Source of the DNA: Candidatus Bartonella washoeensis Sb944nv
GTDB lineage: Bacteria; Pseudomonadota; Alphaproteobacteria; Rhizobiales; Rhizobiaceae
Assembly: GCF_000278135.1 (NCBI RefSeq)
Contig: NZ_JH725024.1
Span: 78,434-142,433, forward strand
Length of the DNA stretch: 64,000 nucleotides
Direction of reading: 5' to 3'
Below are positions 52,496-62,684 of this stretch, in pieces. The notes below the pieces were generated by a model. It worked only from the letters and a program-made list of their open reading frames with translations. It ran no database searches and was not told the origin of the DNA. Position 1 is the stretch's first letter. Every line of letters begins with the position of its first letter. A program made the translations under genes and the position numbers.

Positions 52496-52810
52496 ATGAC
52501 AAAGACTGAAAAAGATTGGTTCCAACGCTTAATTGAATTAATAAAAAGTGATGGACGAACGATGATTGAAATAAGCAGAGCAGCAGGCTGTGGACAAAAC
52601 TACGTACAACAAATGGTAAACGGGGGAAAGAGACCCTCTGTGGATAAACTTATGGCTATTCTTAACACACTCGGAAATGCTAGCGCCATATATGTAATAA
52701 CTGGTTTTAACATCTCCGATGAAGATTTAAAACTCATAGCTTTGATTTCGTCTGGAGATAAAAAGAAGATTGAAGCTTTAAATGTTCTTTTAACGGAGCA
52801 ACATTTGTAG
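52496..52810 (+). CDS. Small XRE-type DNA-binding protein
   Basis: A 104-residue protein with a helix-turn-helix at residues ~18-60 (GRTMIEISRAAGCGQNYVQQ, NGGKRPSVDKLMAILNTLG) and a short C-terminal helical part (ISDEDLKLIALISSGDKKKI). AAAGGT sits six bases before ATG 52496; an ATG at 52478 would overlap the operator region. The family includes Cro/CI-type phage regulators and the Trp proteins that follow Brt RNAs in Bartonella; size fits either. A 7-bp hairpin (TACAGCC/GGCTGTA, about 52116-52149) lies upstream, but I cannot establish an sRNA there. Confidence 0.82.
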   Translation: MTKTEKDWFQRLIELIKSDGRTMIEISRAAGCGQNYVQQMVNGGKRPSVDKLMAILNTLGNASAIYVITGFNISDEDLKLIALISSGDKKKIEALNVLLTEQHL

Positions 52811-55220
52811 AGTTTTCTACCCTCTTCAAAATCTCGCGCTTTTAAGTTGTAGACAAAGCTTCCCATTTCACAATAATATCAGTTAAAACTGTATCAAAGT
52901 TTTTGTCATTCTTCATAATTATACTCTATTTAGCCACATTGCATAACGCAAAAGCGTTTGAATATACCCCGTATCTTAGAAAAAAAGTATTTGCAATAAG
53001 CAGTATGGAATCAGTTGTGTACAAATCGATTTTTATAAAATCAGATGGAATTTTACGGATTATGTCCCGTAATGAGACAAAAACTATCACACGGAACAGA
53101 GCTTTTATAAACAAATTGATATTATCATTTCTATTAACAGTGTTGTTCAGATCTTGCGAATCGAACCAATAACCAATCGATGTGAAAATATCTCTGAATT
53201 CTACGTGAGAAAATCGGAATAGATTTATTTTGAAAGAAAAATATATCACGATTTTATTATACACAACACTACCTCTGCCTTTTAAATAACATCACAAGAC
53301 AAAAATATAACAATGCGATATATACGTTCTTATAAGCAGCAGCACTGCCTGCAATTCCGTGATACGCTTTCAAAAGAGCCACTCTCTCCTCTGAAAGCGC
53401 CCTTTAAGTGCTGACATAGAAATCTATCATAAACAAAAAAAACAATATTTAAAAGGAGATAACTAATCAAGTCCCAATAATGAGCGTATAAGTTACACCA
53501 ACATTTATAAAAAGAAGATTTTACCTGAATCAAACGTTGTATTGAACAATATAAACTTGCAGAAGAAGTGAATTTTACTTTTGGCAAAACAAGGTAACGA
53601 TCAACAGCTTTGCATGAATGAGGAAACTAATGACAAAGATAAACTCCTCTTCATAATCAACACAGAAAAGGAGTTGGGATTACCGACACACTTCAAAAAG
53701 ACACTCATTGCTTTATCAAGATAGAATCAAAAAAAGATTTTATACTTTGCCTTTGCAACTCCCAATGTCGCATATACTCTTGCATTAAAACGGTCCATAA
53801 GAAATATATTTACGCCTTTCTCAATGACTTTTATCCACACGCCAATTCCGCCTGTGACATACGAATAAATAATCTTTATTGATGCAGCATAAGAGGATTT
53901 GAAAGCAGAGAATCTTATGGCATTCATGCCTCTCACTCAACATGCAAAACGATGAATTATTTTTATATGCTTTTTATGGCAATTCAAAGCGCAAATGAAA
54001 CAGTAAAAGTCGTTCCTTCCAATAGAAAACACAACAAGAAACATTAACATACTTTCTCAAGAACTCTAAAAACAAAGCATACATCTAAAAACTATCATGA
54101 ACAATTAAGTATTTGCGATCGTAATTTACATTGCATCCTTGCATTGAAAGACTTTGCACAAGTCAGAAAGACGATTTAGAAAACTGGATAGCAAAAAAGA
54201 CAAATCTTGGTCATGAAGACTGTTGAGTTTCCAATATCGCAAAAACTTTAAATAATGTGCACATTCGTAGCGATTTCCTAAGTTTAAGCAATGCGATTGG
54301 TTATGCAAATACCAATGGTTACGACAATGCACATGTTTGACAAAGCATTAGTTCAAAACGAAATAGAATATTTTGTAAATGTAGGCTTTACAGTAATGAC
54401 ATCATTGTTAACTGAAAAAAGAGAGACACTCAACCAATACGCATTCACTGATAAGAATACAACTTCAAGAAATCAATTTCTAACAGCAAAACAACCATTT
54501 TAAAACAATATGCATGTTATATATCACAGATAAATTACGCGCAAAATAAAGGAAAAAAACATAGCTCATCAACCATCTATCATCACAAAAATCTATCATT
54601 GCAAGTGTTTTAAGAGAATCAAAAACAAGGTTACAAATTAATAGAAATCAAAACTACTGGTGAACCAATTCTTGTATCTTAAAATCAGAATTCTAATCGT
54701 AATTTCAGTTAGTTCACCTGAAAAATTCATAGATATATCAAAGATATTAATATTACGAAACTTTGCTTTCTAAATTGTGACGTTGCCATACTCTACCCCC
54801 ATCTTCCTCATCTTGTTTTAAACATTATCCAGCATAGCTAAATGATATGATATGCACACATGGCTTATGAACGACAGCAGAGAATACACGGAACTTATGA
54901 AGCATAAGAATTTGTTTACAACTTTAAAGTGTACTTTCTGAATTATAAAGCTCATACCTTCTAAACCGAAGAACTTATTGAAGATGCATTTGCATAGCTT
55001 GTTCAAAAGATATTTTAAAAGCATCAATTAGTATAGCTAAAAAAACAAAGTAACGCATTCTGATGAAAGCCTTCCCTCTCAATAGAAAACATTCCTTACA
55101 AAACAATAAAACCCATATTACAGGAGACGTTGAAGATGCAAGGAAACACTTACAGCCGCTTAAATTTTTCTGAAAGTACTTAATGATCTTTTAGAAGATA
55201 ACTTAAACCTTAGGAGAAAA
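52811..55220. other. Decayed region with scattered gene fragments
   Basis: No intact gene. The minus strand gives pieces reminiscent of the broken repeat-protein family (around 53150-53230 and 53735-53800), and a degenerate copy of the 41.0-kb repeat. The 112-codon minus-strand frame at 52926-53264 has no recognisable domain; it could be a chance frame in decayed sequence. Confidence 0.45.
53735..53850. repeat. Degenerate dispersed repeat, copy 2
   Basis: Aligns by eye with 41000-41115 (TTGCATTAAAACGGTCCATA, then CCTTTCTCAATGACTTTTATCC). Minus-strand translation here reads DRFNARVYATLGVAKAK against NCFNAKVVAILEVGK in copy 1. Confidence 0.5.
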
Positions 55221-55760
55221 AACTCCTTCAAAAACAAGGATGGCTTCCAGCCTGAACAGAAGAAGACAGAAAGAAATATTATAAAATGGCATCACTAAAC
55301 GCATAAACATGTCTGGATTCACGTTCTTCTCTATACAGGTTTACGTCATAGTAATATGATTCTATTGGCGGAAAAACACAAGGATAATATCATTTATCCA
55401 AAGACAGAGAAAAATAAATTCCAAATAGATCCCTATTTCCCGATTTTGACCATATTAGCCGTAATACTTTCAAACTGGTTCCATTGGAGACAAGATGTTG
55501 ATTTATAGTAAAAACGGCAAAACACTCACTAAAAAACTTAGATTTGTATTTTATTAAAGCATACAAATAAAAAGACATCAAAAATTGATAGCCGGATGAA
55601 GAAGATGAACCGTAACATGTCTGTCAATTCAAATGGGAATACAATCCAAAGTACTTTTAGCTGAATAAATGACACTATGGCACATCTTTATACAAGAGAT
55701 ACTGACCGCAAAAAGCTTGCTATCAGATCGATAAAAAAGCTAAAAAAGGGTTCAGAATAA
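55221..55760 (+). pseudogene. Tyrosine recombinase (phage integrase) remnant
   Basis: Plus-strand pieces in order: KNKDGFQPEQKKTERNIIKW, a stop at 55296, HVWIHVLLYTGLRHSNMILL (box I Arg region), NIIYPKTEKNKFQID, FPILTILAVIL, then in other frames LIYSKNGKTLTKK and finally MAHLYTRDTDRKKLAIRSIK with the catalytic-Tyr neighbourhood, ending TAA 55758-55760. At least one stop and two frameshifts separate them, and the box II H-x-x-R part is not recognisable. The order and spacing are those of Bartonella phage-type integrases. It is about 340 bases from a tRNA 3' end, the usual attachment position. Confidence 0.75.
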
Positions 55761-56101
55761 TAGTCCTTACAACATAACGGATATAACTTAACACTACGTT
55801 TTGCACTCAGCGGGAAAAGATGAAATGAGATAGAAATATGTTATAATGCATTATTTTTATACACCTTTTCTACCATTAAAAGGACTTTTGGTTAAATATA
55901 GTTTTGACAGAAGAAAACCGAAAAAAGAGCAAACACTATAAAAATCAAAATTCGACAGCAAAAAGGAGAAAAGAGTTTTGTTTTTAAAAAATAAATTGGT
56001 ACAAAACCTAACCGCAAAGCTAGAAAAGGACGAGTAACCATAAAGCTCTTTAAATTTTAAAGTAAATTATTAGCTTTACAGCTACTAGTCATCGTGTATT
56101 G
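55761..56101. other. Spacer between integrase remnant and tRNA
   Basis: About 340 AT-rich bases, the expected place of an attachment site. No repeat of the tRNA 3' end was seen apart from the tRNA itself. Confidence 0.4.
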
Positions 56102-56178
56102 TGGTGGGCCCGGAGGGACTCGAACCCCCAACCAAGCGGTTATGAGCCGCTGGCTCTAACCAATTGAGCTACAGGCCC
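56102..56178 (-). tRNA. tRNA with CAU anticodon, probably tRNA-Ile2 (lysidine type)
   Basis: The minus strand reads a complete cloverleaf: acceptor GGGCCTG pairing with CGGGCCC, D arm TAGCTCAATTGGTTAGAGC, anticodon stem-loop AGCGGCTCATAACCGCT with CAT, T arm GGGGGTTCGAGTCCCTC, and encoded CCA. It lacks initiator features. CGCTTGGTTG after the anticodon stem is closer to tRNA-Ile(CAU) than to elongator tRNA-Met, so Ile2 is favoured; this would need TilS to modify C34. The element described above abuts its 3' end. Confidence 0.9.
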
Positions 56179-56346
56179 CACAAGCTGTTTCTCTCTAAAC
56201 TAAAACTTCTGATTATACAAGAGCTTGCTTAAATTATAATTCACCTTTTTTTCTTTTCTATCGGTTTTTTTTTCTAACGCCCTAATTTCTTTACAAGAAC
56301 TCCAGAAAATGAGAGAGTAGTAAATCGATAAACAAAAGGAATAGAT

Positions 56347-57084
56347 ATGACAAAAACAATTTTCAAACCGTTGAAGAATTACCCGGTTAAAATGGCTATG
56401 ATAGCACTTACCCTGGTGGCCACTTCACTTACCGCACACGCTGAAAAAAGAAAAATGGAACATTCAACTATTACAGTTACTGCGACCGGCGAAAGTCAAG
56501 CAACACCGGATATGGCAATTATAAATCTAGCCGTTGTAACGCATGACAAAACTGCTCAAGAAGCATTAGCAGCCAATAATAAGTCTATGAACGATATTGT
56601 AAACGCTTTTAAGAGTAATGGCATTCAAGCAAACGACTTGCAAACCTCAAGCTTGTCCATTTATCAATCTAGCCCAGATAATCATCACGAAAAAAAGAAC
56701 AAGGAAATTCTCTATCGCGTTTCAAATTCTTTAACAGTGCGCATTCGTGATCTTGCCAATGCTGGTAAAATATTTGATCAAGCAATGGCTCTCGGCGTTA
56801 ATTCAGTTAATGGCATTACCTTCACCAATGCCGATATGAAGCCATTTTATCAAGAAGCGCGTAAAAAAGCCATTGCTGAAGCAATTGAAAAAGCAGAAAC
56901 TATAGCACAAGCAGCTCATTTGAAATTAGGAAAAATTATTGAAATCAATGAAAACAGTGATGGCTATCATCCAAGCCCACGCCTTATGAGCAGGGCAGCA
57001 AATACAAGCTACGCAGATACAAATTTTTCAGGTGGTGAATTAAATTACAGTGTCAGTGTGACCGTAGTTTTTACTATAGACTAA
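56347..57084 (+). CDS. bp26: SIMPL-domain periplasmic protein, BP26/Omp28 homologue
   Basis: A 245-residue exported protein: signal peptide MIALTLVATSLTAHA with cleavage near residue 32, then one SIMPL (DUF541) domain starting STITVTATGESQATPDMAII, with DLQTSSLSIYQ and ARKKAIAEAIEKAETIAQAA. In Brucella the same protein is the immunodominant BP26/Omp28 antigen that forms a hollow oligomer; its physiological role is unclear. AAGGAAT precedes the ATG. It is the first intact core gene past the tRNA-linked element. Confidence 0.92.
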   Translation: MTKTIFKPLKNYPVKMAMIALTLVATSLTAHAEKRKMEHSTITVTATGESQATPDMAIINLAVVTHDKTAQEALAANNKSMNDIVNAFKSNGIQANDLQTSSLSIYQSSPDNHHEKKNKEILYRVSNSLTVRIRDLANAGKIFDQAMALGVNSVNGITFTNADMKPFYQEARKKAIAEAIEKAETIAQAAHLKLGKIIEINENSDGYHPSPRLMSRAANTSYADTNFSGGELNYSVSVTVVFTID

Positions 57085-57123
57085 ATCACATAGCATTATC
57101 AATCATTGCATAAAATGCTCTTA

Positions 57124-57585
57124 TCACCGGCCTTCACAGAGAAGTCCAGTGATATGTTCCAGATAATCTTCTGCAGACGATAATTCGTCTTCATAAATTT
57201 CTATCTGTCCACGTGCAGAAAATTCGGTTTGATGTACCGTCTGAGGATTTCCTGATACCAATGGATGCCACCATTGAAGATCTTGTCCCTCATAAATCAG
57301 TCGATACGCACAACTCTCTGGAAGCCAACGGGCCGTTTTAATCGTTGCAATATCTAACAATATACAATCTGAAACTATTGATTTACGGTGCATATAATCC
57401 CGACACCGGCAAGTTTCCGCATCTAAAAGGCGACACGCCACACTGGTTGCATAGATATCACCAGTGTCATCATCTTCCACCTTATGCAAACAACAACGCC
57501 CACAGCCATCACAAAGACTCTCCCATTCAGAAATGGAAATTTCTTCTAATTTTTTTACTTTCCAAAAGGGAATCTCTTCACTCAT
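57124..57585 (-). CDS. YcgN/UPF0260 family Cys-rich protein
   Basis: A 153-residue cytoplasmic protein with the CxxC-GRCC cluster at the N-terminus ([19 protein letters not shown]), further cysteines in [16 protein letters not shown], and [20 protein letters not shown] in the middle, all standard for YcgN. The cysteines probably bind zinc or an iron-sulphur cluster; function unknown. Overlap of functional context with rpoD or bp26 is not apparent. Intact. Confidence 0.93.
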   Translation of the reverse strand: MSEEIPFWKVKKLEEISISEWESLCDGCGRCCLHKVEDDDTGDIYATSVACRLLDAETCRCRDYMHRKSIVSDCILLDIATIKTARWLPESCAYRLIYEGQDLQWWHPLVSGNPQTVHQTEFSARGQIEIYEDELSSAEDYLEHITGLLCEGR

Positions 57586-58258
57586 AAAATCGGGAATAGT
57601 CCTTTTAAAAGAAAATCTATCAAAAAGCGATATAAATAAAACTTCATCCCTATAACTTCACACATCTTTTATCTATTTAGACATCATTCCACCCAGTGCA
57701 TTGTCTCAAGACAATTTTTTTAAAAATCCAGTTTTAATGAAAATAGAATACACTTTATGCAAACGTTTGTTATGAAGATAATAAAAAAAACCAATATGCA
57801 CAATGATAAATATTTGGTAATTTAGAACAATAATATAACACAAATAAAACTTTTCATACATCTACACACGAACTTAAGCGACTTTTATGCATAGCTCGAC
57901 ACAAAGAAACCTTTGCTCGAGCACATCGAAAAATTAACACGCTTTGAAGAGAGAAATACTTAATACACCACTTCTATGAGTAAACGTACTGGCACAGATA
58001 AGATAATATTTCAGATATTGTTTATCCTTTTGGAAGCTGACCATATAATTCCATGCCGCTTTATAAACCATAACACATAAATATTAAAGCCAAGAGCAAG
58101 TTTTGATATCGCAAATTCTGTATAAATGATTCAACCTCAACCTATTATCTTTGGAAAAAAGACATCTCAAGAGCTGCATCATATGCCTTTCATCCACATT
58201 CACAAAATAAATAATACATCTTTATAAATAATACATCTTTGCAAATGCACTATTCTAC
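57586..58258. other. Intergenic region with a small tandem repeat
   Basis: About 670 bases between YcgN and the end of rpoD without a supportable gene. Near its right end ATAAATAATACATCTTT occurs twice in perfect tandem (58207-58223 and 58224-58240), some 20 bases past the rpoD stop. No terminator-like hairpin recognised. Confidence 0.5.
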
Positions 58259-60268
58259 TTAAGAATCGAGAAAACTACGCAATTTGCGTGAACGGCTAGG
58301 ATGCTTTAACTTACGAAGTGCCTTTGCTTCAATCTGACGAATGCGCTCGCGTGTAACTGAAAATTGTTGGCCAACTTCCTCCAGCGTATGATCGGTGTTC
58401 ATCCCTATACCAAAACGCATTCGCAAAACACGTTCTTCACGTGGTGTTAATGAAGCAAGAACGCGAGTCGTTGTATCACGCAAATTAGCTTGAATAGCTG
58501 CATCAATCGGCAATAATGCATTCCTATCCTCAATAAAATCACCCAAATGAGAATCATCCTCATCACCAACGGGCGTTTCAAGCGAAATCGGTTCCTTTGC
58601 AATTTTAAGAACTTTTCGCACTTTTTCTAATGGCATAGAAAGCTTAGTAGACAATTCTTCTGGTGTAGGTTCACGTCCAATTTCATGCAAAATTTGACGC
58701 GATGTGCGAACAATCTTGTTAATTGTTTCAATCATATGAACAGGAATACGAATGGTGCGTGCTTGATCAGCAATTGAGCGCGTAATTGCCTGACGAATCC
58801 ACCATGTGGCATAAGTTGAAAACTTATATCCACGCCGATATTCAAACTTATCCACGGCCTTCATCAAACCGATATTGCCTTCTTGGATAAGGTCAAGAAA
58901 CTGCAAACCACGATTAGTGTATTTTTTTGCAATTGAAATCACAAGACGCAAATTGGCTTCCACCATTTCTTTTTTAGCAATTGTTGATTCGCGCTCACCT
59001 TTCTGCACCTGGGTCACAATCCGACGGAATTCGCTAATTGAAATAGCAGTTTCTTGCGCAAGATTCTGTATCTCACTACGCAAATTTTGAATTTCTTTAG
59101 CCTCACGCTTTGAAAATTCTTTCCAACCGCGCCCTGACAAAGTTGCAATATAATTAATCCAATTTGCATCCAATTCACGACCTTGGTATTCTTTTAAAAA
59201 ATCCTCATGACCCACACCATAATTATTTGCAATGCGCTTCAGCTTACCCTCATTATGAATCAATCTCTTATTGATGTCATAAAGCTGTTCAACCAAGGCC
59301 TCAATACGGTTTTGGTTCAAAGAAAGAGATTTCACTGCTTGAACCAATTCGCTCTTTAATTGAATATATTTTTTCTTCTGGGAAGGTGAAAGAGCTCCCT
59401 CTTTACGCTCTGCCAAACTGCTCTCAACATGCTGATCTTGCAATTTTCGCAATTTTACATAAGTGTCAGCAATGAAATCCAATGTTTCCATGACCTGAGG
59501 ACAAAGTTCGTTTTCCATTGCAGCAAGCGATAAGTTAACATCATCGTCTTCTTCATCATCATCTTCAATCCCTATATCTCGCGTAATATCCTCGATATCA
59601 CGCGTGCTAGAAGACGTTTTTTCCCCTTTTATTTTTTCGACCGCACTTCGTTCAATAACGGGAGCCTGCTTAGCTTCAGGTCCTGCATAAGTCGTTTCAA
59701 GATCAATAATTTCACGAAGAAGAATACGCTGCTCTTTTAATTCTTCACGCCAGATAATAAGCGCCTGAAAAGTCAAAGGACTCTCACAAAGTCCAGCAAT
59801 CATTGTTTCACGGCCCGCTTCAATACGCTTAGCAATAGCAATTTCCCCTTCCCGCGAAAGGAGCTCCACAGCACCCATCTCACGCAAATACATACGCACT
59901 GGATCATCAGTGCGATCTGTGACCTCACGCTTCGTTGTCGTTGCAATCGCGTTGCTCGTAGCCTCTACTAAATCGCCCCCCTCTACCGTAACTTCCTCTT
60001 CATAATTCTCAGACTCACTTTCATCCTCATCATCCACAACATTAATGCCCATCTCAGAGAACATCGCCAAGGTATCTTCAATTTGTTCAGATGTAACCTC
60101 ATTAGGAGGAAGAACTGCATTCAATTCATCCATCGTCACGTAACCATTTTTTTTGGCGAGTTTAACCATTTTTTTGATGGCATCATCAGAAAAATCGAGA
60201 AGAGGACTATCCACACTCACTTGTCCCGTTGCTTCCGTATTATCTTTCTGTTTAACCTTTGTTGCCAT
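58259..60268 (-). CDS. rpoD: RNA polymerase primary sigma factor RpoD
   Basis: A 669-residue group 1 sigma-70 factor. N-terminal region 1.1 (residues ~20-90) is followed by a very acidic linker ([18 protein letters not shown]), the non-conserved insert, and region 2 with [40 protein letters not shown] and [20 protein letters not shown] for -10 recognition and melting; regions 3 and 4 end with [20 protein letters not shown] for -35 contact. GTGGAG precedes ATG 60268. It lies downstream of dnaG, the classic macromolecular synthesis arrangement but without rpsU. Confidence 0.97.
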   Translation of the reverse strand: MATKVKQKDNTEATGQVSVDSPLLDFSDDAIKKMVKLAKKNGYVTMDELNAVLPPNEVTSEQIEDTLAMFSEMGINVVDDEDESESENYEEEVTVEGGDLVEATSNAIATTTKREVTDRTDDPVRMYLREMGAVELLSREGEIAIAKRIEAGRETMIAGLCESPLTFQALIIWREELKEQRILLREIIDLETTYAGPEAKQAPVIERSAVEKIKGEKTSSSTRDIEDITRDIGIEDDDEEDDDVNLSLAAMENELCPQVMETLDFIADTYVKLRKLQDQHVESSLAERKEGALSPSQKKKYIQLKSELVQAVKSLSLNQNRIEALVEQLYDINKRLIHNEGKLKRIANNYGVGHEDFLKEYQGRELDANWINYIATLSGRGWKEFSKREAKEIQNLRSEIQNLAQETAISISEFRRIVTQVQKGERESTIAKKEMVEANLRLVISIAKKYTNRGLQFLDLIQEGNIGLMKAVDKFEYRRGYKFSTYATWWIRQAITRSIADQARTIRIPVHMIETINKIVRTSRQILHEIGREPTPEELSTKLSMPLEKVRKVLKIAKEPISLETPVGDEDDSHLGDFIEDRNALLPIDAAIQANLRDTTTRVLASLTPREERVLRMRFGIGMNTDHTLEEVGQQFSVTRERIRQIEAKALRKLKHPSRSRKLRSFLDS

Positions 60269-60645
60269 ACCGTTAACTCCACTTGATCACTACACAGCTT
60301 CCGCATGACCAGCTTTTTGCGTTCTCACTTAGCGTATTAAAAATTTCCTATGTATACTTTAACCTATATATACTTCCTTTTGGAAAAGATACATTTTGTT
60401 GAATACGCTCTTTATTCACACAAAAACGCGGGAAAACTCTAGAAGTTTCCCCGACACCTCTCAGCTTTTCTGAGATAATCTTTGCATCCTATAGTAAGAA
60501 CCAATTTCCCGCTATTCCTAAAATTCACTCGTCATTCTTTATAAAAATGCCGCTTTACATAAAACTTCCTCATACTAAGCTTTAGGTGACTGATTCGCTC
60601 CAAAAAAGCGAATCATTTTATCTTATCTTTATTATTCCCGTCTAT
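60269..60645. other. dnaG-rpoD intergenic region with a hairpin
   Basis: About 375 bases. TGATTCGCT at 60591-60599 and AGCGAATCA at 60607-60615 form a perfect 9-bp stem with a seven-base loop, just after the dnaG stop. The T-rich stretch follows on the plus strand, so it is not a textbook terminator for dnaG but could end or process that transcript. The rpoD promoter is presumably in the remaining part; none is clear. Confidence 0.55.
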
Positions 60646-62550
60646 TTATTCATTAAACCAACTGCCAAATCCTTCAATTAAAGCTTCTGTCGCTTGCATC
60701 TGCTCCAGTTCAAATTTTATTTCACGAAGCAAATCAAAAACCTCACTATTAGGATTTTTGATAAGTTGCTCTTCAATATCTTGTAGTCTCTTATGTAGGT
60801 GGTGTTCTTGAAGATGCAAGTAGATGGCTTGTTTTAATACAGCACGGGCATCTTCTATCGGAGCACCAGCAAAGACGGTACGCATACCAACATTTTGCAC
60901 CAGATTTTTCATACGTTCTAAAAGAGCTTTTTGCCCTCTTTCTTCTAAAAGTGCAACCATTGTTTCTTTATCATGAAGCTGCTGGCTCCCAAGAATTTCT
61001 AACATAGATTGATGAAGGCTCACTAATTGCGTGTTTTGTAATTCCAACTCAGAAAGAACATCAAAATTTTCATACCATAACTCAGGATAATACGCCAAAA
61101 TTAGTAAAATAGCTGCCTCACGTAGAGGAACAGTATGTGATGAATTGCGCACTATGTCGGAATTTGCCAACATCGAAAAAGATCGATCTTCAAATATCCT
61201 ATTTCGGGGTTTCTGATCGTATCGTCCTGCACCTTTTTTTTTCGAAAAAAACGGACGGAAAAAATCAAAAAGTCGTTTTTTTATATCTTGAAAATAATAA
61301 CGGCGGATATCTGCATCCTTAATCGTAAAAATTTGCTGTTTTAGTTGTTTTTCTAGCGCTGCTCGTGCTTCTGGAGTTTCAAAATTCTTTCCATAGATAG
61401 CGCGCAACCACAAAAGCTCAATCAATGGAATTGATTTTTGCAAAAAAGAATTGAAAAGCTGTGCACCACCAGCGCGAATCACTTCATCTGGATCTTTACC
61501 TTGTGGCAACAAAACGAAACGCACAGACACCCCCGCCTTTAAAAGAGGCAATACACGATCAGCAACACGAAAAGCAGCTTTTAAACCAGCTTCATCTCCA
61601 TCAAAACACAAAATTGGATCAGTCGCCATCTGCCATAAAAGCCCAATTTGTGCTTCCGTTAAGGCTGTCCCCAGAGGAGCTACAACTCCCTCAAAACCAG
61701 CTTTAGTCAATGTAATCACATCCATATAGCCTTCAACAACGAGGAGGGAATGGATCTTTTCATCACCAACAAAGCGGCTATTTTTGCGAGCAGCAGCCGC
61801 ATTGTAAAGCATATTTCCTTTATGAAAAAGGACTGTTTCAGGACTATTGAGATATTTTGCCGGCGTATCTTTATCTAATGCACGCCCTCCAAAAGCCACG
61901 ACACGTCCACGTAAATCTTCAATAGGGAACATAATACGATTTCTAAATCGATCATAAGAAGCGCCACCATCCTCCCCCAATTTGAGAAGCCCACAATCTT
62001 CCATTTGTTTTATCGAAATACCCCGTGCACTCAAAGCTTCTCTCAAAGCTGTACGCCTTGTCGGAGCAAACCCAATCCGAAAGCGCTCTGCAAGCTTTGG
62101 CGTTACACCACGCTCATCAAGATAACGACGCGCCTGCGCTCCTTCTTTATCATGTAAGCTATATTGAAAAAAATCCGTAGCTATTTTCATAACATCATAA
62201 AGGTCAGCCTTTTCCATTTGACGTTTATGACTTTGTGGATCAAAGACAGGTAATTTCATCCCTGCAAAATCAGCCAAACGTTCTACACTTTCTGAAAAGC
62301 GCAATCCATCAAGCTCGCAAAGAAAAGTAAAAATATCACCACTCACACCACAGCCAAAACAATAATAACGCCCCTTACGATCATCACAATGAAAACTTGG
62401 AGTTTTCTCACCATGAAATGGGCAACAACACCAAAAATCTCCTCGCGAAGGCTTGCTTTTTTGGGGATCAAATACCACCCTTTGGCCAATAACCGTTGAA
62501 ATCGGTAATCTGGTGCGGATTTCATCAAGGAAATCAGACGGAAAACGCAT
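60646..62550 (-). CDS. dnaG: DNA primase DnaG
   Basis: A 634-residue enzyme making RNA primers at the replication fork. N-terminal CHC2 zinc finger (CCPFHGEKTPSFHCDDRKGR then YYCFGCGVSGD), the RNA polymerase domain with RFRNRIMFPIEDLRGRVVAF and the TOPRIM parts LLVVEGYMDVI and LCFDGDEAGLKAA, and a C-terminal helicase-binding region. All catalytic acidic residues can be recognised. Divergent from the channel gene at 62685, with about 130 bases between them. Confidence 0.97.
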   Translation of the reverse strand: MRFPSDFLDEIRTRLPISTVIGQRVVFDPQKSKPSRGDFWCCCPFHGEKTPSFHCDDRKGRYYCFGCGVSGDIFTFLCELDGLRFSESVERLADFAGMKLPVFDPQSHKRQMEKADLYDVMKIATDFFQYSLHDKEGAQARRYLDERGVTPKLAERFRIGFAPTRRTALREALSARGISIKQMEDCGLLKLGEDGGASYDRFRNRIMFPIEDLRGRVVAFGGRALDKDTPAKYLNSPETVLFHKGNMLYNAAAARKNSRFVGDEKIHSLLVVEGYMDVITLTKAGFEGVVAPLGTALTEAQIGLLWQMATDPILCFDGDEAGLKAAFRVADRVLPLLKAGVSVRFVLLPQGKDPDEVIRAGGAQLFNSFLQKSIPLIELLWLRAIYGKNFETPEARAALEKQLKQQIFTIKDADIRRYYFQDIKKRLFDFFRPFFSKKKGAGRYDQKPRNRIFEDRSFSMLANSDIVRNSSHTVPLREAAILLILAYYPELWYENFDVLSELELQNTQLVSLHQSMLEILGSQQLHDKETMVALLEERGQKALLERMKNLVQNVGMRTVFAGAPIEDARAVLKQAIYLHLQEHHLHKRLQDIEEQLIKNPNSEVFDLLREIKFELEQMQATEALIEGFGSWFNE

Positions 62551-62684
62551 TATCTCTCACAGAGTTCTAAAATTCTTTTTTGCATGTTTAACGACTTTGG
62601 AGCATAATTCCAATACTTCATCTTAAGCGGTTGAAAGATTTGAAGAGCTCAACCGTGCATAATTCAAAAATGGAGAGTAAAAAA

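Larger units (their letters stand above)
47190..56178. mobile_element. Decayed integrated element (prophage or island remnant) next to a tRNA gene
   Basis: Between core genes DUF475 and bp26 lie two XRE regulators, a DUF1508 protein, a coiled-coil membrane protein, two broken copies of a phage-type repeat protein, and a wrecked tyrosine recombinase whose 3' end is about 340 bases from the 3' end of a tRNA. Coding density is very low and most of the interval is decayed. The right edge fits tRNA integration. I could not find a duplicated tRNA 3' end, so the left edge is only a guess from gene content. Confidence 0.6.

Noticed and set aside
54126-55027. Small minus-strand frames at 54126-54332 and 54818-55027 as genes
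   Set aside because: Low-complexity peptides in a region full of stops, no ribosome sites; probably chance frames in decayed sequence.
60591-60615. Hairpin after dnaG as a standard intrinsic terminator
   Set aside because: The T-rich tail is on the plus strand, whereas dnaG is transcribed on the minus strand; kept only as a hairpin in the intergenic entry.
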